Below the pieces are notes generated by a model, which searched no databases, was not told where the DNA came from, and worked only from the letters and a program-made list of their open reading frames with translations. A DNA stretch of 6,549 bases from contig JBEVCF010000106.1 in the NCBI GenBank assembly GCA_040514355.1, positions 1 through 6,549 on the forward strand, written 5' to 3'. Positions 1 to 5,771 of the stretch are shown in pieces (the stretch's first letter is position 1; each line of letters begins with the position of its first letter). The position numbers were made by a program, and so were the translations under genes. The DNA comes from Opacimonas sp040514355 (GTDB lineage Bacteria > Pseudomonadota > Gammaproteobacteria > Enterobacterales > Alteromonadaceae).

Positions 1-1075
1 CGCGTGTATCGACCATCACAGCCACTTCCTGTGTCATTGTTTTAGTTGCGCTCTGTGCGTTTGCATAGGCCTTAGGGTGTGGACCATGGGCAAACCCAGC
101 CGGATGAAACGAGACCATCCCTGGCGCAATATTATCCCGACTAAAAAAGTCTCCAGCGTGATAAAATAGGACTTCGTCGTAATCCTCATTACTGTGATAA
201 AAGGGGACTTTTAAGGCTCCAGGATCGCTTTCAAGCGGACGCGGTACAAAAGTACACACCACAAAACGCTGTGCCATAAATGTAGTATGAGCAGATGGCG
301 GTAAATGATAACGATGTGACATCACTGGACGAATGTCTCGCCAGTTAACCCTTACAACGGACACCTCACCATGCCATCCCAACGCATCCAGCGGATTAAA
401 TGGATAGGTAATCGTAGATACACGTTGGTGACGTTTGACTTTCACTTGCCACTGGTCTTCTGAATACTGCGCTTTGAACGCTTCATTAATAGAGGGAGTA
501 TCGAGGACTGCTGGATCAAAGATAGCCTGGCCGCCCAACATTCCTTTGTCGGGTAACATGTAGGCGTCATTGGTCGCTTCAATCATCAACATTTCTAGGG
601 TTTCACCTGCTAATGGTACCACACGCCACATCGTCCCACGCGGGATCACGACATAATCTCCTGTCGTGATCGTCATATGACCATAATCACAAAAAAGCGC
701 TGCGCTACCGCGATGAATAAATAACAAATCATCACCATCTGCATTGCGCGCCAGATAATCCATCGCCGATGACACCTGCCATATGCGATAAGACATAAAG
801 GCATTATGCAATAGTACCGGCGCGTACCACACCAGTTCTGTCGCGCAAGCATGATCTGTACTAGCGAGAGCAGCTGTATCAAATAATCGCGGTCGCAATT
901 CACCCGTCCACTCAACCCAGCCCGTAGGCGCATGTTGGTGGTGCATATGTGTTGCTCCCCCAAAAAAACCATTGCGCCCAATTTCACGCTCAAAGGGTGC
1001 ATCAGTCGGAAGATCCGCATGCGCTTGACGCGAATGTGTTCCCTCTTGTTTGACGAAGCGAATAGGACTACGCAT
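1..1075 (-). CDS. hmgA: Homogentisate 1,2-dioxygenase, 3' end cut by window edge
   Basis: This cytosolic non-heme iron enzyme opens the ring of homogentisate to give maleylacetoacetate, the step after HppD in tyrosine breakdown. The visible 358 codons start at an ATG at 1075 and run open off the left edge. Bacterial members of this short form are roughly 380–390 residues, so only a short C-terminal piece should be missing. The cupin-like C-terminal part carries the probable iron ligands: H294 and E301 in the stretch HSNEDYDEV, and H330 in FAHGPHP. These correspond to H335, E341 and H371 of the human enzyme. The N-terminal half has the conserved GRNGFFGG and THMHHQHAPTGW segments. The start overlaps the end of hppD by eight bases (ATGCGTAG). 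Its Shine-Dalgarno is poor (GGA about 11 bases upstream), so translation is probably coupled to hppD. Maleylacetoacetate isomerase and fumarylacetoacetase genes commonly follow in this order, but they lie outside the window. Confidence 0.95.
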   Translation of the reverse strand, partial: MRSPIRFVKQEGTHSRQAHADLPTDAPFEREIGRNGFFGGATHMHHQHAPTGWVEWTGELRPRLFDTAALASTDHACATELVWYAPVLLHNAFMSYRIWQVSSAMDYLARNADGDDLLFIHRGSAALFCDYGHMTITTGDYVVIPRGTMWRVVPLAGETLEMLMIEATNDAYMLPDKGMLGGQAIFDPAVLDTPSINEAFKAQYSEDQWQVKVKRHQRVSTITYPFNPLDALGWHGEVSVVRVNWRDIRPVMSHRYHLPPSAHTTFMAQRFVVCTFVPRPLESDPGALKVPFYHSNEDYDEVLFYHAGDFFSRDNIAPGMVSFHPAGFAHGPHPKAYANAQSATKTMTQEVAVMVDTR

Positions 1076-2201
1076 GAGCTTGTTCGTCCGATTTTTCGTC
1101 ATCCGAGGCAGGATCATTGGCAATCACGCCACGACGAATTTGGTCTTCTTCAATGGATTCAAATAGCGCTTGGAAATTGCCCTCGCCAAATCCTTCGTTG
1201 CCTTTGCGCTGAATAATTTCGAAAAATACGGGACCGATAACGGTATCGGTGAAAATTTGCAATAAAATACCGTCTTTGGTCGGTGCACCATCGATTAGAA
1301 TGTTCAATTCGCGCAAGCGCTCTGTGTTCTCACCATGCCCTAGCACGCGACTGTCTACTTTGTCATAATAGGTATCAGGGGTATCCATAAATGCCAGCCC
1401 ACGGGCTTTGAGGTTGGCGACGGTTTCATAGATATCATGCGTTGCCAATGCAATGTGCTGGATCCCTTCACCGTTATATTCTTTAATAAATTCCTCGATT
1501 TGAGATTTGTCATCACTTGATTCATTAATGGGGATCCGGATCTTTCCACATGGTGAGGTCATCGCTTTGCTGACCAGGCCGGTCAATTTGCCCTCAATAT
1601 CGAAGTAACGCACTTCTCGGAAGTTGGCTAGGCGCTCATAAAAATTCGCCCAGACATTCATGTTTCCCCGTTTTACGTTATGTGTGAGATGATCTAATTC
1701 ATACAAACCCGCATCCAACTGGGCCATGGTGTGTTGCCAATCAGGATAAAAATTAAAATCAATGTCGTAAATTGTCGGGCCCTGAAACTTGTCAACAAAA
1801 TACAAGGTCGATTGACCGATCCCATAAATAGCTGGAATATTGAGCTCCATGGGTCCCAAATTCCCGACAAACTGCTCGCCGCCATTCGCCAGTGCATGTG
1901 CAATGGCCACATTGGCATCTGCGACTCTAAATGCCATTCCACACACTGATGGTCCGTGCTTTTTAGCAAACTCTTCTGCTTGAGAAGCGGGTTCGGCGTT
2001 GATAATGAAATTAATATCACCTTGTTTGTATAACCAAACCGCTTTACGGCGATGCTTGGCCACCTCTGCAAAGCCTAAAGAAGAAAACAATGCTTTGAGA
2101 TCGCTGATCCCTTTTGCATCTGCGGCAGTGTATTCAACAAACTCAAACCCACAGGTATGCAGTGGATTATCATGCGTGTGTGATTGTGTAGAACTTGGCA
2201 T
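1068..2201 (-). CDS. hppD: 4-hydroxyphenylpyruvate dioxygenase
   Basis: This VOC-fold, Fe(II)-dependent enzyme decarboxylates and hydroxylates 4-hydroxyphenylpyruvate to homogentisate. Numbered from the upstream in-frame ATG at 2246 (392 residues), the facial triad is H186 in DHLTHNV, H264 in GIQHIALAT and E343 in FFEIIQRKG. Their spacing is close to the Pseudomonas enzyme's H161/H240/E322. I prefer the second ATG, at 2201, giving 377 residues. It has AGGA seven bases upstream, and the protein from there begins just before the conserved GFEFVEYT strand. The 2246 start has only GGGG one base away and adds 15 residues with no family counterpart. The C-terminus goes past the usual RRGV end by about 19 residues, rich in Asp and Glu (NDPASDDEKSDEQAHA at the very end). 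That tail overlaps the hmgA start. The gene is cut off from tyrR by a terminator and has a TyrR box upstream. Orthologues are the source of homogentisate-derived pyomelanin (legiolysin in Legionella). Confidence 0.96.
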   Translation of the reverse strand: MPSSTQSHTHDNPLHTCGFEFVEYTAADAKGISDLKALFSSLGFAEVAKHRRKAVWLYKQGDINFIINAEPASQAEEFAKKHGPSVCGMAFRVADANVAIAHALANGGEQFVGNLGPMELNIPAIYGIGQSTLYFVDKFQGPTIYDIDFNFYPDWQHTMAQLDAGLYELDHLTHNVKRGNMNVWANFYERLANFREVRYFDIEGKLTGLVSKAMTSPCGKIRIPINESSDDKSQIEEFIKEYNGEGIQHIALATHDIYETVANLKARGLAFMDTPDTYYDKVDSRVLGHGENTERLRELNILIDGAPTKDGILLQIFTDTVIGPVFFEIIQRKGNEGFGEGNFQALFESIEEDQIRRGVIANDPASDDEKSDEQAHA

Positions 2202-2208
2202 AAAGACG

Positions 2209-2212
2209 TCCT
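2209..2212 (-). promoter_or_regulatory. Ribosome binding site deciding the hppD start
   Basis: The minus strand reads AGGA followed by seven bases and then the ATG at 2201. This is near-ideal Shine-Dalgarno spacing. The in-frame ATG at 2246 lacks any comparable site, so this element supports the shorter HppD. Confidence 0.6.
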
Positions 2213-2234
2213 GTTCGTCATAAGCTATGTCTAA

Positions 2235-2240
2235 ATTATG
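2235..2240 (-). promoter_or_regulatory. Candidate −10 element of the hppD–hmgA promoter
   Basis: The minus strand has CATAAT, a five-of-six match to the sigma-70 −10 consensus. The bases about 17 upstream (ATTCCT) are a poor −35, as is common at activator-dependent promoters. Transcription would begin near 2228. That excludes the ATG at 2246 and leaves a leader of about 27 bases before the ATG at 2201. The TyrR box centre would then lie near −88. This is a sequence match only. Confidence 0.3.
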
Positions 2241-2306
2241 CGACATACCCCAAGACGAGGAATAGAGACACGTGCATTTGGGTTATGGCGGAACACACGC
2301 TGAAAT

Positions 2307-2324
2307 CGTAAACTTTTGCTTACA
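2307..2324 (-). promoter_or_regulatory. TyrR box upstream of hppD
   Basis: The minus strand reads TGTAAG-CAAAAG-TTTACG. Against the E. coli TyrR consensus TGTAAA-N6-TTTACA, 10 of the 12 half-site bases match, including the invariant G at position 2 and C at position 17. The centre lies about 114 bases upstream of the preferred hppD start and just beyond the T-tract of the tyrR terminator. A closely similar box lies about 110 bases upstream of phhA. TyrR is encoded next door, so control of hppD–hmgA by TyrR is likely, probably as activation, given the position far upstream. Binding is inferred. Confidence 0.65.
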
Positions 2325-2330
2325 AAAAGT

Positions 2331-2367
2331 AAAAAAGCTATCCAAACCGGTGGGTATGGATAGCTTT
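2331..2367 (-). terminator. Rho-independent terminator after tyrR
   Basis: On the minus strand an 11-base perfect stem, AAAGCTATCCA with TGGATAGCTTT, encloses a 12-base loop and runs into a T-tract (TTTTTT counting the stem end, then ACTTTTT). The plus-strand side lacks a T-run, so it works for leftward transcription. It begins 26 bases past the tyrR stop codon and separates tyrR from hppD. Confidence 0.88.
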
Positions 2368-2393
2368 GATAGAACACAAAGCGCTTTTTGTAA

Positions 2394-3947
2394 TCAAATC
2401 TTTACAGTCGCTTTATTTATACCATATTCGCGAAGTTTATTGGCAATCGCGGTGTGCGATAAACCGAGCTTTTTCGCTAACTGACGTGTCGAAGGGTAAG
2501 ACGGATAGAGTTTACGTAATAAATCCTTTTCAAACTTTTTCACTTCTTCATCCAAGGTCCCATCAAAATTCTCATCGATGTAACTCACGGTAGTCGAACA
2601 AGAGGGTAAATGTATGTGGGCTTTAGTGATTTCATTACCATCTAACAACGTGAGCGCCCGATATAAGGCATTCTGTAACTGACGGACATTACCAGGCCAA
2701 GGGTAGGTATTGAGATAATCCACGCAAGATTTGCTCAGTTTGGCCACATTGCGACCCAACTTGGCACAGTGTTGTTTGATGAACGCCTCAGTTAACGGGA
2801 TGATGTCTTGTTTACGCTCACGCAGAGCCGGCATAACGATGCCTAACACATTTAATCGATAATACAGATCTTGTCTGAACTTACCCGATTCCACTTGTTG
2901 TCCGAGATCTTTACAGGTTGTACAAATAATGCGGACATCGACCTTAACAGGTTCTTTATCGCCCACGCGACGAAACTCACCTTCTTCCAGCACGCGCAAC
3001 AACTTGCCTTGTAGCTGCTCCGACATATCAGCAATTTCGTCCAGTAATAATGTGCCACCTTCAGCATCTTTTAATAATCCTGTTTTGGACTCAGTAGAAC
3101 CAAACGTGCCTTTACCAAATCCAAATAATTCTGTTTCTGCCACATCATCAGGCAACGCTGCGCAATTCAATGCCAAAAACGGACCATCCACGCGTTTTGA
3201 AGCATCGTGACAAGCGCGCGCAATCAGCTCTTTGCCAGTCCCGGTTTCACCAAAAATGATCATCGGCCCATCTAAGTCAGCCATGCGCTTCGCTTCTTTA
3301 ATTATCTTACGCATAGCTGGTGAGTGCGCATGAAATTTATCAAACGAATTGGTTTCGGTGCGATGAAAAACATTAAATTGCTGACCTAGGCGCAATTCGG
3401 ATTTTAGGATGATCACCGCACCAGCGAGAATATGCTTATCTGAATCAGGCACGAATACGGGAAGCAGATCAGCAATGTAGTCCTGCTCGACATACTTGAC
3501 CTTGACGGTCTGGGCTAAGTTATCGGATTTGTCTAACCACTTTGCAAAATTAAATCCTTTGACTAACTCATTGATGTCAGCGTGATGCAAAAGTGAGATA
3601 TCGTTATCAACAGTAAACTTAGCGGCGTCATTGAATAATACGATCCGTCCTTTCGTATCAATAGAAAAAACTGGATCGGGCATAGTTTGGATAATCGCGC
3701 GCAACTCATTGCGCTCGCGCTCGATAGGCATGAATAACGTCGTCTTCACATCTTCAACACCCGGAATACGACGTATCTTAGGCATGAACTGCTGAAAATC
3801 AGCAAATTCAATGTGCGGGAAACTTAGGTAAATTTTTCCCTCTTCGGCGATCTCAATACCACGCAAGTCAATCTGATGAGCAGTTAATAACTCAAGCACA
3901 TCTTGCGTGATCCCCAATCGATCCTGACATGTAATTTCCAAACGCAT
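2394..3947 (-). CDS. tyrR: Aromatic amino acid transcriptional regulator TyrR
   Basis: TyrR binds TyrR boxes and, in response to tyrosine, phenylalanine or tryptophan and ATP, activates or represses aromatic amino acid genes. This 517-residue protein is close to the 513 of E. coli TyrR. Residues 1–75 form the ACT domain (MRLEITCQDRLGIT; DLRGIEI), about 80–190 a PAS domain, and about 205–440 the AAA+ domain. The AAA+ domain has Walker A GETGTGK at 233–239, Walker B LLLDE at 300–304 and the FRQDLYYRLNV segment at 357–367. The C-terminal Fis-type helix-turn-helix is STRQLAKKLGLSHTAIANKL (486–505). The sigma-54 contact motif GAFTGA is replaced by GTFGST at 280–285, so it should act with sigma-70 polymerase, like E. 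coli TyrR. PhhR of Pseudomonas is the closest alternative name and does the same kind of job for phenylalanine catabolism. The ATG at 3947 gives the expected N-terminus despite a weak ribosome site. phhA lies 85 bases upstream on the same strand. Confidence 0.95.
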   Translation of the reverse strand: MRLEITCQDRLGITQDVLELLTAHQIDLRGIEIAEEGKIYLSFPHIEFADFQQFMPKIRRIPGVEDVKTTLFMPIERERNELRAIIQTMPDPVFSIDTKGRIVLFNDAAKFTVDNDISLLHHADINELVKGFNFAKWLDKSDNLAQTVKVKYVEQDYIADLLPVFVPDSDKHILAGAVIILKSELRLGQQFNVFHRTETNSFDKFHAHSPAMRKIIKEAKRMADLDGPMIIFGETGTGKELIARACHDASKRVDGPFLALNCAALPDDVAETELFGFGKGTFGSTESKTGLLKDAEGGTLLLDEIADMSEQLQGKLLRVLEEGEFRRVGDKEPVKVDVRIICTTCKDLGQQVESGKFRQDLYYRLNVLGIVMPALRERKQDIIPLTEAFIKQHCAKLGRNVAKLSKSCVDYLNTYPWPGNVRQLQNALYRALTLLDGNEITKAHIHLPSCSTTVSYIDENFDGTLDEEVKKFEKDLLRKLYPSYPSTRQLAKKLGLSHTAIANKLREYGINKATVKI

Positions 3948-3972
3948 GTGTACTTACTCAATATCAATTTAA

Positions 3973-3978
3973 TTTATA
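3973..3978 (-). promoter_or_regulatory. Candidate −10 element for tyrR
   Basis: The minus strand has TATAAA, five of six bases of the −10 consensus, 26 bases upstream of the tyrR start codon. No clear −35 lies 16–18 bases upstream; that region is taken up by the inverted repeat at 3987–4029. If this promoter is real, tyrR can be transcribed separately from phhA and the repeats sit where an operator would be. It could also be chance in an AT-rich leader. Confidence 0.32.
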
Positions 3979-3986
3979 CGATTTTT

Positions 3987-4037
3987 TTACGCACAAATGC
4001 TGCGTAACGATCACATCATTTGTGCGTAACCATCACA
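3987..4037. repeat. Inverted and direct repeat cluster between phhA and tyrR
   Basis: A perfect 13-base inverted repeat, TTACGCACAAATG (3987–3999) and CATTTGTGCGTAA (4017–4029), encloses 17 bases. A direct repeat, TGCGTAACGATCACA (4001–4015) and TGCGTAACCATCACA (4023–4037), matches at 14 of 15 positions with a 22-base period, about two helical turns. TGCGTAA therefore occurs three times, once inverted. The last copy covers the phhA stop codon. On the tyrR strand the hairpin is followed by A's rather than T's, so it is not an ordinary intrinsic terminator. It may be an operator for a dimeric regulator or a transcript-stabilising hairpin. It does not match the TyrR box. Confidence 0.8.
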
Positions 4038-4845
4038 CAGCCACTGAGTTATTTAAAGGTGCAAATAGTGGTTTCTTTTGTGCGTCTTTGACCAGCAGTA
4101 ACAAGTCTCGCTGAGACAGTTCAAATAACGCATCCAGTGACTCAATAACATAATAAATGGGTTGTAAAACATCGATGCGATAAGGCGTTCTCAAAACATC
4201 TTCAACAACAAAATCTGAGCGTTGGGGGTGGGGTGACGAAAACGCAAAGCGCGTTTCAGTCGGTGATGACAAAATGCCACCGCCATAGATACTAATATGC
4301 TCAGCAGAACCAGTCTGGATAGATTGGGATTGTTTGACTAACCCAAACTCAACTGTGAACCAATACAATCTGGCCAAATAAACACGTTCCTCTTTGGAGG
4401 CTTGTACGCCTGTCTTGCCATACACTTCCGTAAAATAGGCAAACGCCGGATGAGTAAGCAACGGACAATGACCATAAATCTCGTGAAAAATATCCGGCTC
4501 CTCCAGGTAGTCAAAGTCTGCGCGCGTTCGCAAAAAAGTCGCCACAGGGAATTGTTTGTTGGCCAATAAACGAAAGAAGGTATCAAAGTCAATCAAACAC
4601 GGAACAGGTGTTGTTCGCCAACCTGTTGCCTGCTCAAGCACAGCGTCCACTTCAAACAATTGAGGCACCCGATGTAATGGTAAGTTTAACGCCGTTAAAC
4701 CATCTAGATATTCCGAGCACGCTTTGTCTCTGACTAACCTATTTTGGCGAGTAATTAAATCTGCCCAAATGTGGTTTTCTTCGTCATTCCATGCAATAAA
4801 GCCATGCTTATCGATGGCTTTTGCGACATATTGTGTCCCGTTCAT
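4033..4845 (-). CDS. phhA: Phenylalanine 4-monooxygenase (phenylalanine hydroxylase)
   Basis: This cytosolic enzyme uses a tetrahydropterin cofactor, Fe(II) and O2 to convert phenylalanine to tyrosine, feeding the HppD–HmgA pathway. The 270-residue protein is the usual size of the single-domain bacterial form, without the N-terminal regulatory ACT domain of animal enzymes. The iron ligands are H121 and H126 in FHEIYGHCPLL and E166 in FTVEFGLV, matching the H138/H143/E184 pattern of the Chromobacterium enzyme. Other conserved parts are GWRTTPVPCLI near 75–85 and YGGGILSSPTE near 187–197. The ATG at 4845 is the only sensible start; an in-frame stop lies 21 bases upstream and the ribosome site is weak. 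A TyrR box lies about 110 bases upstream and tyrR follows on the same strand. No pterin carbinolamine dehydratase (phhB), which often follows phhA, is present in the window. Tryptophan and tyrosine hydroxylases share the fold, but short bacterial members in this context act on phenylalanine. Confidence 0.95.
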   Translation of the reverse strand: MNGTQYVAKAIDKHGFIAWNDEENHIWADLITRQNRLVRDKACSEYLDGLTALNLPLHRVPQLFEVDAVLEQATGWRTTPVPCLIDFDTFFRLLANKQFPVATFLRTRADFDYLEEPDIFHEIYGHCPLLTHPAFAYFTEVYGKTGVQASKEERVYLARLYWFTVEFGLVKQSQSIQTGSAEHISIYGGGILSSPTETRFAFSSPHPQRSDFVVEDVLRTPYRIDVLQPIYYVIESLDALFELSQRDLLLLVKDAQKKPLFAPLNNSVAV

Positions 4846-4946
4846 ACTGGTCTTATTGCTAGGTTACTCATACATTTGATATTAAGAACAAATGACAAAC
4901 AAAGCGATTTACCACCTAGTTACGAACATTTTAAAAATAAAAATAA

Positions 4947-4964
4947 CGTAAAGAATTAATTACA
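4947..4964 (-). promoter_or_regulatory. TyrR box upstream of phhA
   Basis: The minus strand reads TGTAAT-TAATTC-TTTACG, matching 10 of 12 half-site bases of TGTAAA-N6-TTTACA and keeping the G at position 2 and the C at position 17. The centre is about 110 bases upstream of the phhA ATG. It ends in TTTACG, just like the hppD box, and sits at nearly the same distance from the start codon. I see no confident −10/−35 pair between the box and phhA; TAATAT at 4879–4884 is a weak −10 candidate. Confidence 0.62.
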
Positions 4965-5011
4965 TTTATTTGGTGAGACCATATAAAACAAGCAAATATA
5001 GAATTTAACAT

Positions 5012-5035
5012 AAAAAAAAGTGGCGCAAGGCCACT
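5012..5035 (-). terminator. Rho-independent terminator of the psp operon
   Basis: The minus strand reads AGTGGC-CTTGC-GCCACT followed by a run of seven further T's. The short GC-rich stem with a five-base loop lies 22 bases past the pspC stop. The other strand has no T-run, so it ends leftward transcription from psp and insulates phhA. Confidence 0.87.
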
Positions 5036-5057
5036 AAAAAGGGAGAGTGTGAAACGT

Positions 5058-5495
5058 TTACAAGCGATTGAGTTCTCTATCTAAGGTAAATGCTTTACTG
5101 GTCACATAGGTTTCAACATCACGTAGACGGCGCTCACAGTCATCAAACGAGGCTTTGATCTCCCGAAAAGCCTGTTTAGGCGGCTCACCTGCTTGCCATA
5201 CCTTCTGTTTGATTTCGATACGCTTACCAGATTGTTGGTACCACTGTTTGGCTTTACCCGCCATGGTTACAATGTTCTGCGAATCAATCTTCGCATTGTC
5301 TGGACGCTCATCCATAATAAACCACATGGCGATATATGCGACAATCGCGAATGGTCCAGCCATCAAGAAAAAAGCCGTCAGTGTCAAGATACGTACGAGC
5401 CATGTCTCAATGCCAAAGTAGTCTGCAATCCCTGCACAGACACCGGCAATCCGTTTATTGGTTTTGCTGCGATATAAACTGCCTCGAGTGTTCAT
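5058..5495 (-). CDS. pspC: Phage shock protein C (inner-membrane Psp component)
   Basis: PspC is an inner-membrane protein that works with PspB to sense envelope stress and recruit PspA. The ATG at 5495 gives 145 residues and forms an ATGA overlap with the pspB stop. An in-frame GTG at 5510 would add five residues but has no good ribosome site. The N-terminal PspC domain has RIAGVCAGIADYFGI (residues 15–29), a hydrophobic membrane segment at about 34–62, and the MDERPDN exit motif. The C-terminus, ERRLRDVETYVTSKAFTLDR, closely matches the E. coli C-terminal segment. The protein is about 26 residues longer than the 119-residue E. coli PspC. The extra length is a charged linker at about 70–118 between the membrane segment and the C-terminal helix. 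It is the last gene of the operon, followed by a terminator. Confidence 0.95.
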   Translation of the reverse strand: MNTRGSLYRSKTNKRIAGVCAGIADYFGIETWLVRILTLTAFFLMAGPFAIVAYIAMWFIMDERPDNAKIDSQNIVTMAGKAKQWYQQSGKRIEIKQKVWQAGEPPKQAFREIKASFDDCERRLRDVETYVTSKAFTLDRELNRL

Positions 5496-5731
5496 ACTTT
5501 TTCTCTCCACTGTGGGCTTTGTTCATCTAAAATAGCTTCTAACGTTTTGATGCGCTCCGACATCTGTTCTGCTTTGTCCACTAAGATCTGCATGTCTTTG
5601 ATGTCGTCCTGTGACAAGCCCTTACCGATTTGCCGTTTGCTGCGGTAATGTAAAATTAACCAAGTTGGCGCCACAAACAGCATGAACAAAATCATCGGTA
5701 CGCCAATCGCTACAATAAAAAATTCTTCCAC
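5492..5731 (-). CDS. pspB: Phage shock protein B
   Basis: PspB is a small inner-membrane protein that partners PspC in passing the envelope-stress signal to PspA. The 79 residues comprise one N-terminal membrane segment (about 4–28, ending APTWLILHYRSKR) and a cytosolic helical tail. The tail carries the family pattern EQMSERIKTLEAILDEQSPQWRE, matching E. coli PspB (74 residues) well. The start is a GTG at 5731, supported by AGGAG six bases upstream and by the reach of the membrane segment; no ATG suits. It lies 40 bases after pspA and overlaps pspC by four bases, with the pspC ribosome site (GGAGAG) inside the last pspB codons. Confidence 0.95.
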   Translation of the reverse strand: MEEFFIVAIGVPMILFMLFVAPTWLILHYRSKRQIGKGLSQDDIKDMQILVDKAEQMSERIKTLEAILDEQSPQWREKV

Positions 5732-5737
5732 AGTCCT

Positions 5738-5742
5738 CTCCT
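5738..5742 (-). promoter_or_regulatory. Ribosome binding site supporting the GTG start of pspB
   Basis: The minus strand reads AGGAG, then six bases (AGGACT), then GTG. This strong site fixes the non-ATG start of pspB at 5731. Confidence 0.7.
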
Positions 5743-5771
5743 GTCTCGCTATGTTATTGAGTGTGTGTAAC

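Noticed and set aside
673..1020. 115-codon open frame on the minus strand
   Set aside because: It lies in another frame of hmgA, whose own frame is open from 1075 to the window edge and encodes the conserved dioxygenase with its iron ligands.
932..1216. Plus-strand open frame across the hmgA/hppD junction
   Set aside because: It is antisense to two well-supported genes and its translation shows no family features.
2272..2593. Overlapping plus-strand open frames in the tyrR–hppD gap and tyrR 3' end
   Set aside because: They run through the terminator and TyrR box and antisense to the TyrR helix-turn-helix, with no recognisable protein pattern.
2929..3210. Plus-strand 93-codon frame rich in Ser, Asn and Pro
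   Set aside because: It is antisense to the TyrR AAA+ domain; the composition is a by-product of the codons on the other strand.
3969..3991. Possible TyrR box in front of tyrR (CGTAAA half site on the minus strand)
   Set aside because: The matching second half site is missing (GTATAA, without the invariant C), so only a half site is present.
3987..4029. Hairpin read as a Rho-independent terminator of phhA
   Set aside because: On the phhA/tyrR strand the stem is followed by A's, and on the other strand the T-run precedes the stem, so neither direction gives a stem plus T-tract.
5496..5510. GTG start for pspC at 5510
   Set aside because: The ATG at 5495 forms the classical ATGA overlap with pspB and has GGAGAG upstream; the GTG has no comparable site.
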